From Fimenecus sp963624605 (GTDB lineage Bacteria > Bacillota > Clostridia > Oscillospirales > Acutalibacteraceae), in NCBI GenBank assembly GCA_963624605.1, contig CAVFQD010000023.1, positions 1-24,398 on the forward strand: a DNA stretch of 24,398 nt, read 5' to 3'. Below the pieces are notes generated by a model. The model had not been told where the DNA came from. It made no database searches and was given only the letters and a program-made list of their open reading frames with translations. Of the stretch, positions 13,374 through 21,801 are shown in pieces (position 1 is the first letter of the stretch; the number at the start of each line of letters is the position of its first letter). The position numbers were made by a program, and so were the translations under genes.

Positions 13374-13402
13374 TTGTAAAGCACGGTAATATATGTTAAG
13401 AT
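13374..13402 (+). promoter_or_regulatory. Possible promoter of the GH2 gene
   Basis: TTGTAA (13374-13379) and TAAGAT (13397-13402) with a 17-bp spacer lie about 30 bp before the GH2 ATG. Neither box is perfect, and alternative AT-rich -10 candidates overlap, so the exact boxes are uncertain. Confidence 0.4.
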
Positions 13403-13432
13403 TATATCAGCAGCTTGCAGGAGGATTCTTTT

Positions 13433-16400
13433 ATGGAATATTCAATCAAGAACAACAATTACAGAGAGTTCGAGGTCTTTGAAATCAACAAATTAAGACC
13501 GAGAGCATACTCAATTCCTTTTCATTCGCTCAAAAAGCTTAAATCAACCGATTGCCTCACGGAGAGATACCAAAGCGATATGGTAACCGTGCTCTCGGGA
13601 GAATGGGATTTCAAATATTACGATAAGATGAGCATTATGCCCACCCGTTTTGAGCCGGACAGAGTTCAGTTTGACAAGATAACCGTTCCCTCAACCTGGC
13701 AGAGAACGGGCTACCGTCCGCCGGTATATCTCAACACAAGATATGAATTTTGCCTTTATCCGCCCGAATTGCCCGAGGATTTTGCTGCAGGCGTTTACAG
13801 AAAAAAATTCAACATAAAGAATGCGGACAAAATACATATAATCTCATTCCTCGGAGTTGTTTCGTGCCTTGACTTGTATGTAAACGGCGAATTTGTCGGT
13901 TACAGCGAGGGAGCGCACAACTCTGCGGAATTCGACATTTCAAATTACCTTATAAACGGCGAAAACGAGCTTGTTGCAGTCGTTCGCAGATGGTCGACAG
14001 GCACATATCTCGAATGTCAGGATATGTTCAGGGAAAACGGCATTTTCCGTGATGTACTGCTCTATGAATATGACGGCTGTTATGTTAACGACTACGAGAT
14101 AAAGACAAATAATGTCGGCGGCTCAAGCTATGACCTCCACACCTGCGTTGACCTGCACGGAGAGTTGGAAAACTGCACCGTAAAGGTTGAGCTTTTTGAT
14201 AAAGACAAATGCATACTNNNNNNNNNNAAAGCCTGCCGAGCACCATGCTTGCTTTGATTTTCCGAATGTCAGCGTTACCGAATGGAGCGCCGAAATTCCT
14301 TATATTTATGAAATGTACATAACCCTTAAAAGGGATAATAAAACCGTAAGCGTTACAAGAAACTACACAGGCTTCAAGAGCGTTGAAATTGTCGGCGATG
14401 TGTTTAAGTTCAACAAAAAGGCAATCAAGTTCAAGGGCGTAAACCACCATGACACAAACGCAAAGAACGGCTATGTTATGTCTGCCGACGACATTCGTCT
14501 TGACCTTACGCTTATGAAGCAGTTTAATGTAAACGCGATAAGAACCTCGCACTATCCCCCCGACCCGATGCTTCTTACCCTTGCGGACATTATGGGCTTC
14601 TATGTTGTCGATGAAGCTGACATTGAAACCCACGGTACGGGAAGCATAGGTCCGAATCATATATACAAGCCGAACCTCATAAGCAACGATGTCAAGTGGG
14701 CAAACAGATATATGGACAGGGTCTGCCGTATGTATTACAGAGACAGAAATCACCCGTCAATTACAATGTGGTCGCTCGGCAACGAAGCGGGCGGATACAA
14801 GTGTCAGGACATCTGCTATATGTTCTTAAACGGTATGTGCCCTGAAATCCCCGTTCACTATGAGGGCGCTATCAGGACAAGGCGCGTCGGATACGATGTT
14901 ATCTCCGAAATGTACACAAGCTCTCAGAACTGCGAAAAGACGGGTAAAAAGGAAAGAGGCAGGAAATATCTCGGCAAGCCGCTCTTCCTTTGCGAATACT
15001 GCCACGCAATGGGCGTAGGTCCCGGCTGTCTTGAGGACTATTGGAACATTTTCTACAAGTACGAAAACCTTATGGGCGGCTGTATCTGGGAATGGGCAGA
15101 CCACGCCGTATGGCACGATTTGTCCGACCCGAAAAACAAGTACGCCTATGAATACACCTACGGCGGAGACCACGGCGAAAAAATGCATGACAACAACTTC
15201 TGTGTTGACGGACTTATGTATCCCGACAGAACACCGCATACGGGCGCTTACGAAATGAAAGCGGTTTACCGTCCGCTGAGGCTTGAAATGCTCTCGCAAA
15301 ACAGATTTAAGCTTTGGAATACAAACTCGTTTAAGAGCTCCGGCTATCTTAAAATAAACTGGTCGCTGATGAAAAACGGCATTGAAAAGGAAAGCGGAAC
15401 GGTTGAAAATGATGTTCTGCCCGGAAGCTCGGAAATTATAACGATACCCTATTCCAAGCCTGACAGCCTTACGGACGACTATCAGCTCAATATAAGCTAT
15501 GTTGACGAAACAGGCTTTGAGGTTGCTGCGGAGCAGTTTATCTTGCAGGATGTCGCACGGGAAACAAAGGTTCCGGTTTCAAAGACGCTCACCGTTATGG
15601 AAACTCCCGAGAGCGTCGGAATTTCATTTGAAAACGGAAAGGTGGTTTTCAATAAGACCACGGGCGAGCTTGCAAGCTACGCCTACGACGGCAAGGAGCT
15701 TATCAATTCAATGCCCGCAGGCGGCACAAAGGGATTTTTACCCAATGTTTACCGTGCCCCCATTGACAATGACTCGCATGGCGCAGCACCTAAATGGAGC
15801 GTCAAGAAGCTTGAAAATGCAAAGCCCGAATTTGTATCGCTTGCATTTGAAAACAACGGCGACAAGGTTACCGTTTCGGCAAAATACAACATTGTTTCAA
15901 ACAGGAAAAAGCTTTATAAGAGTGATATTGTCTACACGGTTTTGTCCGACGGCTCTGTATCTGTTACGGCAAATCTTGTGCGTGAACCGTTCTCGGATAA
16001 GGATATTCCGAGATTCGGTCTTACCGTTGAGCTTCCGCCCGAGCTTAAATATGTTCAATACTACGGCAGAGGTAAAAAGGAAAACCTTTGCGATATGAAC
16101 CGTCATTCTCTTGTCGGGGTTTATAATTCAACCGTCGAAGAAATGCACGAGCCCTATATTTTACCGCAGGACAACGGCAACCACGGCGGAACCAAGTACT
16201 TAAAGCTCACGGACAACGAGGGAAAGGGTATTGAATTTGTCGCAGACCCGAAATTCAGCTTCAGCGTTCACAACTACACGCAGGCTCTGCTTGTCAAGGC
16301 GCAGCACAGTGAGGACTTAAAGGATGAAAACACAACCTTTGTTTCGCTTGACGGTTTCCACAGGGGCGCAGGCACAAACAGCTGCGGTCCCGACACTCTT

Positions 16401-16466
16401 GAAAAGTACAGGTTTGTATTTGACAAAGAGATAAAATTCAGATTTGCATTTAAGCCGATTGCTTAA
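13433..16466 (+). CDS. lacZ: Beta-galactosidase, GH2 LacZ type (contains assembly gap)
   Basis: Hydrolyses terminal beta-galactosides in the cytoplasm; there is no signal peptide. About 1,010 residues, as for E. coli LacZ. Order: sugar-binding jelly-roll domain (GYRPPVYLNTRYEF, RRWSTGTYLECQDMFRENGIFRDV), Ig-like domain holding the gap, TIM barrel (KFKGVNHHDTNAKNGYV, NAIRTSHYPPDP), then the C-terminal LacZ small-chain domain (HRGAGTNSCGPDTLEKY). The acid/base Glu of SLGNEAG is codon 14784-14786 and the nucleophile Glu of LCEYCHAMG is codon 14994-14996, so both catalytic residues are present. AGGAGG lies 8 bases before the ATG. The frame requires a gap length divisible by three, so the 10 N is not exact. 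Exact substrate specificity could differ from lactose. Confidence 0.93.
14218..14227. other. Scaffold gap (10 N)
   Basis: The gap lies in the Ig-like region of the GH2 gene. The frames on the two sides agree only if the true length is a multiple of three, so the 10 N is a placeholder and not a measured length. Confidence 0.9.
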
Positions 16467-16478
16467 CCGCATAAGGCT

Positions 16479-16511
16479 TTGCGGCACACTTCACAATGGA
16501 GCGTGCCGCAA
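16479..16511 (+). terminator. GC-rich stem-loop between GH2 and GH28-like genes
   Basis: TTGCGGCAC (16479-16487) pairs perfectly with GTGCCGCAA (16503-16511) around a 15-base loop. It lacks a proper T run afterwards (TTGTTAAAG), so it may be a weak terminator or an mRNA-processing or stabilising hairpin that lowers expression of the second gene. Confidence 0.5.
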
Positions 16512-16558
16512 TTGTTAAAGCGTTACAATCTGACAATAAATCAAAATCGGAGATATTT

Positions 16559-18043
16559 ATGGAAAAATCAAACGGTTACACGCCCGTAAAAATGGAATTA
16601 AAAAGCATAAAAACACTCGGAAAAGCGCCGAGCGAATATCATGCAAACGGCAACGCCACGAGGATTACAAACATTCCTTATGAAAAATATATAAAGCCCG
16701 TCAGCGCGCCGTCCGATTGCGTTGTTCCCGAGATTTCGGAGAGCTTTTCCCCGGAAGAGAACGCAGGAATAATCAACGAATGTATAAAGTCGTTGAAATT
16801 CGGCGGAACGGTATATATTCCGAGCGGAGAATACAAAATTTCCACCGTTGTCCTAAAGAGCAATATGACGTTTTTTGTCTCGGAAAAGGCAAAGCTTGTA
16901 TCATTAAGCTATGAGGAAAACGAAAAAAGCTCTTCTCCCCTTTTCGGCGGAGTAATATACGCATACGACGCGGAAAACATAACCGTTACGGGCGGCGGCA
17001 GGATAAGCGGCAACGGAGAGAGCTACACAAAAGAGCCTGAAATATCCGAGCCTCTTTATGCGCTTGAAAGCTTCAATTTATACACGAGAATTATCGAGGC
17101 GAGAAAGAGGATACGCTTTTTCAAAACGAACAACAGATACAGTATCTTAAAATTTAAAAGCTGTAAAAACATAACCGTAGACAGCATAATTCTCGACGAG
17201 TCGGCAAGCTGGACTCTTGTCACCGAAAACTGCGACAATGTGACTATCAAGAACACGGTACTCGACAACAATATGAGGGTTGCCAACACCGACGGCATAG
17301 ACCTTTGCGGCGGCGACGGCTGTATAATTGAAAACTGCTTTATCGCAACGGGCGACGACGCAATTGTATTAAAGCCCATCTACGGCAATATAAGCAATGT
17401 CAGCATTAAAAACTGCGTTATGACCACCTTTGCAAATTGGTTTAAAATCGGTACAGAATCCCCTTACGATGTCGAAAACGTAAAAATGCGGGACTGCAAA
17501 TTTTTCCTGCCGGACGGCATTACGGGCGGATATTCTGGCATTGCCGTAGAGTCTGCTGACGGGGCGAATATAAACGGCGTTGAAATCAGCAATATAGAAA
17601 TGGACGGCGTAAGCTCCCCCATTCTTATTTGGCTCGGTAACAGGCTGAAATACGATTTCAACAAAAAGGTCGGAAGCATTAAAAATATTCATATATCCGA
17701 TATTACGGCAACCGACACCGAACTGCCCTGCGCCGTTACGGGCTGTAAAGCCGACGGCAAGGTGTACAAGGTGCAAAATGTGAAGCTTGAAAATATTAAA
17801 GCCGTTTACCGCAATACCGATGAAAGCCTTACCGTGCGCGAAAAGCCGAGTGATATTTCAATGGACGGCTATCCCGAAATTTCAAGGATTTCGCATTTTT
17901 ATCATAATTCTCACGAGGAGAGCGAATATTGGGATTTGCCCTGCTACTCGCTTTTTGTAAGATACGCCGAAAACATAGATTATTCGGGACTGAAAACAGT
18001 TCCGAGAGAATGTTCAACGCTTCGGGAGTTCTGTATAGAATAA
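16559..18043 (+). CDS. GH28-like right-handed beta-helix glycosidase
   Basis: Probably cleaves a galacturonide or related pectin-derived oligosaccharide. The 494-residue protein has repeated N-x-x-I/V turns typical of a parallel beta-helix. Polygalacturonase-type acids are visible: NTDGIDL (Asp245) and GDDAIVLK (Asp266, Asp267). The third GH28 motif, Gly-His-Gly, is absent; the equivalent turn reads NWFKIGTES. Specificity, and possibly family assignment, therefore differs from classical polygalacturonases. There is no signal peptide, so it acts in the cytoplasm. I chose the ATG at 16559, which has GGAG 6 bases upstream. An ATG at 16496 in the same frame lies inside the preceding hairpin. It follows the GH2 gene, probably in one operon. 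Confidence 0.85.
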   Translation: MEKSNGYTPVKMELKSIKTLGKAPSEYHANGNATRITNIPYEKYIKPVSAPSDCVVPEISESFSPEENAGIINECIKSLKFGGTVYIPSGEYKISTVVLKSNMTFFVSEKAKLVSLSYEENEKSSSPLFGGVIYAYDAENITVTGGGRISGNGESYTKEPEISEPLYALESFNLYTRIIEARKRIRFFKTNNRYSILKFKSCKNITVDSIILDESASWTLVTENCDNVTIKNTVLDNNMRVANTDGIDLCGGDGCIIENCFIATGDDAIVLKPIYGNISNVSIKNCVMTTFANWFKIGTESPYDVENVKMRDCKFFLPDGITGGYSGIAVESADGANINGVEISNIEMDGVSSPILIWLGNRLKYDFNKKVGSIKNIHISDITATDTELPCAVTGCKADGKVYKVQNVKLENIKAVYRNTDESLTVREKPSDISMDGYPEISRISHFYHNSHEESEYWDLPCYSLFVRYAENIDYSGLKTVPRECSTLREFCIE

Positions 18044-18071
18044 AAAAGAGAGTCTGATGACTCTCTTTTTT
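18042..18071. terminator. Bidirectional intrinsic terminator
   Basis: AAAAAAGAGAGTC (18042-18054) pairs perfectly with GACTCTCTTTTTT (18059-18071) around a 4-base loop TGAT. It has a T tract in both directions and serves both converging genes. The TAA of the GH28-like gene and the TAA of the phosphatase gene are both built into its ends. Confidence 0.9.
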
Positions 18072-18792
18072 AATGCCTTGTGTCGTCCTCGTAGCACTCG
18101 CACCATCTCGCCTGAAAAGACGGTTCCTCGCCGCCCTTATACAGATGGCTCAAATCGCCGTACTGAACGCAGGTGAATATCGCCTTACCCTTTTCACGCT
18201 CCTGTGTTACAAGCCTTGTAACCGAAGTCGGGAGTGCAACAAAATTATGCCACATAATCATCGGCGAAACGCTGAAAATCCTTGAGAGAATAACACTCTC
18301 CACACCGAAGTGACAGAAAATCGCAATCTTGTCATGATTTGAATTTATTACCCTGTAAATTCTTCCGTCCTTTTTATAGCCGTGCTTTGCGAGCAATTCG
18401 TCCACGCCGTCGCATACAGTCTTATAATGGCGTTCGACATCGCCCTTTCGCATAAGCTTTACTTTCAGCCACTTTTCGTAGGAATAATAGTCGTCGATTT
18501 CCGTCCAATATGCGGGCTTCCTGTCCCAGCACTGTTTTTTGAAAACGCCCTTGCCGACCGTGCCCTGAAATTCCCTTGCCCATTCAAGCGTTGGCATATC
18601 ATTATCGGGATATTTTTCCATAGTGTAAGACGCCGTTTTCTGCGCCCTGCCGAGAGGAGAACAGTAAAAATAATCTATGCTTTCCTTTTCCATACGCTGT
18701 GCCAACAGTTTTGCCTCACGAACGCCCTTTTCCGTAAGCGAATCCCTTGCGTAATCGGGGTCGCCGTGCCTTATGATAAACAGTTCCGTAAT
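18070..18792 (-). CDS. Histidine phosphatase superfamily protein, non-AUG start likely
   Basis: Phosphoglycerate mutase-like phosphatase. Numbered from Ile1, the phosphohistidine motif IIRHGDPDY has its catalytic His at residue 9. The SPLGRAQKTA segment and the second catalytic His in FCHFGVESV (about residue 161) are present. Homology begins at ITELFIIRHG. A perfect GGAGG at 18797-18801 lies just upstream, but no ATG, GTG or TTG follows in this frame at a usable distance. ATT (18790-18792) or ACG (18787-18789) are the candidates. A TTG at 18873 opens a longer frame, but it lies upstream of a possible promoter and lacks a ribosome binding site. The substrate is unknown. It is transcribed away from potABCD. 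Confidence 0.85.
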   Translation of the reverse strand: MTELFIIRHGDPDYARDSLTEKGVREAKLLAQRMEKESIDYFYCSPLGRAQKTASYTMEKYPDNDMPTLEWAREFQGTVGKGVFKKQCWDRKPAYWTEIDDYYSYEKWLKVKLMRKGDVERHYKTVCDGVDELLAKHGYKKDGRIYRVINSNHDKIAIFCHFGVESVILSRIFSVSPMIMWHNFVALPTSVTRLVTQEREKGKAIFTCVQYGDLSHLYKGGEEPSFQARWCECYEDDTRH

Positions 18793-18803
18793 AACACCTC
18801 CGC

Positions 18804-18828
18804 AAGTATTTTCCCTCTGAAAATACTT
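18804..18828. promoter_or_regulatory. Perfect 10-bp inverted repeat upstream of the phosphatase
   Basis: AAGTATTTTC (18804-18813) and GAAAATACTT (18819-18828) flank a 5-base loop and end 2 bases from the GGAGG. A weak promoter (TTGTCG 18848-18853, TAAAGT 18825-18830, spacing 17) overlaps it. It may be an operator in DNA or a hairpin next to the ribosome binding site in RNA. Confidence 0.55.
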
Positions 18829-18907
18829 TATCACATTCAATTCGGTTCGACAAGATTTTTTTGCGTTTTCCAAAAAAGATTTTCAGATAAAAAAACGTAA
18901 AAAACTA

Positions 18908-18936
18908 TTGACATTTTTCGATTTTATCTCTAATAT
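18908..18936 (+). promoter_or_regulatory. Promoter of potABCD
   Basis: Perfect TTGACA (18908-18913), 17-bp spacer, TAATAT (18931-18936). Transcription should start near 18943, giving a leader of about 68 bases. Confidence 0.8.
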
Positions 18937-18942
18937 TTATCT

Positions 18943-19010
18943 CATACCAATTAGGGGGCGCTTATGTGCGCACTCCGACTATATCTATCGGTTGGAAAGG
19001 GGCTGCATAA
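18943..19010 (+). promoter_or_regulatory. Structured potA leader, possible cis-regulatory RNA
   Basis: GGGGGCGC (18954-18961) pairs with GCGC-A-CTCC (18968-18976) as an 8-bp stem with one bulged A and a 6-base loop. CCGA (18975-18978) can alternatively pair with TCGG (18988-18991), and CCAA (18947-18950) with TTGG (18992-18995). The CTCC at 18973-18976 could also pair with the GGGG of the potA Shine-Dalgarno (18999-19002). Two exclusive folds are thus possible, one exposing and one hiding the ribosome binding site. It matches no riboswitch class I recognise. Confidence 0.4.
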
Positions 19011-20144
19011 TTGAACAACAATCCTGTAATTATCGACCTTCAAAACATCAGCGTCAGCTTTGACGGACAAAAAATTCTCAATAATATCAATCTTCAAATC
19101 CACGACGGTGAATTCGTTACGCTTTTGGGTCCCTCCGGCTGCGGAAAAACCACCACACTGCGTATAATCGCCGGTTTTTTACAGCCTGACGAAGGAAACG
19201 TCATGTTTGAAGAAAAAAATATAGATGGTGTTCCCGCTTATAAAAGGCAGGTAAACACCATTTTTCAGCGTTATGCGTTATTTCCGCATCTGAATGTTCA
19301 CGACAATATCGCTTTCGGTCTTAAAGTCAAGAAAATCAAGGATAAAAAGGCTGTCAATGAAAAGGTTGAACAAATGCTTGACCTTGTAAACCTCAAGGGC
19401 TTCGGTTCAAGAAACATAAGCTCTCTTTCCGGCGGTCAGCAGCAGCGCGTCGCAATAGCGAGAGCCTTGGCGGTTGACCCGAGAGTCGTGCTCCTTGACG
19501 AGCCGCTCGGCGCACTTGACTTAAAGCTCCGTAAGGATATGCAGATTGAGCTTAAAAACATTCAGCAGAAATTGGGCATAACCTTTATTTATGTTACGCA
19601 TGACCAGGAGGAAGCGCTTTCAATGTCGGACACCGTTGTTGTTATGAACAACGGCGAAATCCAGCATATCGGCTCGCCTCTTGATGTATATAACGAACCG
19701 AAAAACGCCTTTGTAGCGGACTTTATCGGCGAGAGCAATATCCTTGACGGCGTTATGCATGAGGACTTCTCGGTTGAATTTTCGGGTATGCGCTTCCAGT
19801 GCGTCGACAAGGGTTTCAAAAAGGATGAGCCCGTCGATGTAGTCATAAGACCGGAGGATATTGATGTCCTGCCCGAGGGCGAGGGTATGCTCAGCGGTAA
19901 GGTTACCTCCGTTACCTTTAAGGGTGTTCACTATGAAATAATTGTTGACATCGACGGCTTTAAGTGGATGATACAGACAACGCAGAAAAGCGAGGTCGGC
20001 GACACTATCGGCATCTCCATAAAGCCCGACGAAATGCACATTATGAAGAAATCCGAATATTCGGGACTTTACGGCGATTACAGCTCGTTCAGCGAGGAGT
20101 TTGACGAGCTTTCAGACCCGACCTTTACGGAGGAAGAAGAATAA
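19011..20144 (+). CDS. potA: Spermidine/putrescine import ATPase PotA
   Basis: ATP-binding subunit of the polyamine importer, on the inner membrane face. 377 residues. Walker A GPSGCGKTT (40-48), Q-loop FQRYALFPHL, signature LSGGQQQR (139-146), Walker B VVLLDEP and the VTHDQEEAL switch are intact, followed by the C-terminal TOBE-type regulatory domain (about 240-355) and a short acidic tail. The start is TTG at 19011, with AAAGGGG 8 bases upstream, so initiation may be tuned down. Its stop shares one base with the potB ATG (TAATG). It follows a consensus promoter and a foldable leader. Confidence 0.95.
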   Translation: MNNNPVIIDLQNISVSFDGQKILNNINLQIHDGEFVTLLGPSGCGKTTTLRIIAGFLQPDEGNVMFEEKNIDGVPAYKRQVNTIFQRYALFPHLNVHDNIAFGLKVKKIKDKKAVNEKVEQMLDLVNLKGFGSRNISSLSGGQQQRVAIARALAVDPRVVLLDEPLGALDLKLRKDMQIELKNIQQKLGITFIYVTHDQEEALSMSDTVVVMNNGEIQHIGSPLDVYNEPKNAFVADFIGESNILDGVMHEDFSVEFSGMRFQCVDKGFKKDEPVDVVIRPEDIDVLPEGEGMLSGKVTSVTFKGVHYEIIVDIDGFKWMIQTTQKSEVGDTIGISIKPDEMHIMKKSEYSGLYGDYSSFSEEFDELSDPTFTEEEE

Positions 20145-20968
20145 TGAGACATTCCTCCGCTTTGAAATCGCTTATCAACGCTCCGTATTTGCTCTGGTCG
20201 GTGCTTTTCATTATCGCACCGATGATAATGGTTGTTTACTATGCGTTTACCGACAGAAACGGCACCTGGACCTTAGCCAACATAACGGCTCTCGGCGCAT
20301 ATTCGCAGACCTTTATCCGCTCGATATGGTATGCGTTTATCGCAACGGTAATTTGCCTTGTGCTCGCCTACCCCATTGCGTATATTATGTCGCGTTCCGG
20401 TATGACGAAACAGCGCACGATAATGATGCTTGTTATGCTCCCTATGTGGATGAATTTTCTTATCCGTACCTATTCGTGGATAGCACTGCTTGCGAACACA
20501 GGCATCATTAACACCTTGCTTTCGAAAATCGGTATAGGTCCGCTCCATATGATAAACACGCCCGGGGCGGTCATACTCGGTATGGTATATAATTTTCTGC
20601 CGTATATGATTTTGCCGATTTATTCGATTATGTCTAAGCTTGATTACCGTCTTGTCGAGGCGGCACAGGATCTCGGCTGCAATTCATTCGGCGTGCTCAA
20701 AAGAGTTATTTTCCCGTTGAGCATTCCCGGCGTCATTTCGGGAATTACAATGGTTTTTGTTCCGTCGGTCAGTACGTTCTATATCAGTCAAAAGCTCGGC
20801 GGAGGCAAATATCTTCTTGTCGGCGACTCAATAGAAATGCAATTTCAATCGGCATACAACTATAACCTCGGTGCCTCGCTTTCATTGGTGCTTATGGTTA
20901 TGATAATCATTTGTATGATTATTATGAACAGATTTGCCGATAGCGAGGAAGGAGCGATGATTATATGA
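20144..20968 (+). CDS. potB: Spermidine/putrescine permease PotB
   Basis: First membrane subunit of the polyamine importer, 274 residues with about six membrane segments. The cytoplasmic EAA loop that docks on PotA is clear (VEAAQDLGCNSFGVLKRVIF). The PotB-type N-terminus (PYLLWSVLFIIAPMIMVVYYAF) supports PotB rather than PotC. Translation is coupled at both ends: the ATG overlaps the potA stop by one base, and the stop overlaps potC by 4 bp. Confidence 0.95.
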   Translation: MRHSSALKSLINAPYLLWSVLFIIAPMIMVVYYAFTDRNGTWTLANITALGAYSQTFIRSIWYAFIATVICLVLAYPIAYIMSRSGMTKQRTIMMLVMLPMWMNFLIRTYSWIALLANTGIINTLLSKIGIGPLHMINTPGAVILGMVYNFLPYMILPIYSIMSKLDYRLVEAAQDLGCNSFGVLKRVIFPLSIPGVISGITMVFVPSVSTFYISQKLGGGKYLLVGDSIEMQFQSAYNYNLGASLSLVLMVMIIICMIIMNRFADSEEGAMII

Positions 20969-21780
20969 AAAAGGTCCTTTCCTCTCTCTATATCGCGCTT
21001 ATTATGATTTTCCTCTATGCGCCGATGCTTGTTATGATTGTACTTTCGTTTAATGAATCCGCAAGTACAAGCGTTATGACCGGATTTTCGCTTAAATGGT
21101 ACGGCGAGCTGTTCAACGACACCACAACGCTCGCGGCTTTGAGGAACACCCTTGTCCTTGCGATAGTTTCCTCGGTTATTTCAATGATAATCGGCACTGC
21201 GGCGGCGGTAGGCATTTACAATATAAAAAAGAAATGGCTGCAATCCTCTATTCTTACCGTTACAAACATACCGATGATGAATCCCGAAATCGTTACAGGC
21301 GTTTCGCTTATGCTTCTTTTTGTCTTTGTCGGCAAATTGGTGGGAATGTCCGATGTATTGGGCTTTCCGACGCTTTTAATAGCTCATATAACATTTAATT
21401 TGCCGTATGTTATCCTCTCAGTGCTTCCGAAGCTCCGTCAGACGGATAAACACCTTTCCGAGGCGGCGCAGGATCTCGGCTGTACGCCTGTTCAGGCATT
21501 CTTTAAGGTTGTTCTGCCCAACATTTCTTCGGGAATCATAACGGGCTTTATAATGGCGTTTACCCTTTCGCTTGACGATTTCATAATCAGCTATTTTGTC
21601 AGCGGACCTAAGTTTCAAACGCTTCCCATTGTCATCTTCTCAATGACAAAGAAAAAGGTAAAGCCTGATATGTACGCTCTTTCAACGCTTATCTTTGCAG
21701 CGGTACTCATTTTACTTATTATTATGAACATAACGCAGGCAAGAAGCGAAAAGAAAGAACAAATGGAACAAAAAGTTTAA
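20965..21780 (+). CDS. potC: Spermidine/putrescine permease PotC
   Basis: Second membrane subunit, 271 residues with about six membrane segments. The N-terminus (YAPMLVMIVLSFNES) and the EAA loop (SEAAQDLGCTPVQAFFKVVL) are typical, as is LDDFIISYFVSGP near the C-terminus. It starts within the end of potB (ATGA overlap), with GGAAGGAG just upstream, and is followed 21 bp later by potD. Confidence 0.95.
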   Translation: MKKVLSSLYIALIMIFLYAPMLVMIVLSFNESASTSVMTGFSLKWYGELFNDTTTLAALRNTLVLAIVSSVISMIIGTAAAVGIYNIKKKWLQSSILTVTNIPMMNPEIVTGVSLMLLFVFVGKLVGMSDVLGFPTLLIAHITFNLPYVILSVLPKLRQTDKHLSEAAQDLGCTPVQAFFKVVLPNISSGIITGFIMAFTLSLDDFIISYFVSGPKFQTLPIVIFSMTKKKVKPDMYALSTLIFAAVLILLIIMNITQARSEKKEQMEQKV

Positions 21781-21801
21781 TTTATAACGGAGGAAAAGAA
21801 A

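Noticed and set aside
14085..14753. 222-codon open frame on the minus strand
   Set aside because: It runs across the N gap and lies antisense to the GH2 catalytic barrel. Composition is typical of a shadow frame.
16496..16558. N-terminal extension of the GH28-like protein from an earlier ATG
   Set aside because: The earlier ATG sits in the loop of the GC-rich hairpin and lacks a ribosome binding site, whereas GGAG precedes the ATG at 16559.
18804..18828. Intrinsic terminator upstream of the phosphatase
   Set aside because: The stem is AT-rich and is followed by GCGGAGG rather than a T run on the minus strand, so an operator or RBS-proximal hairpin is more likely.
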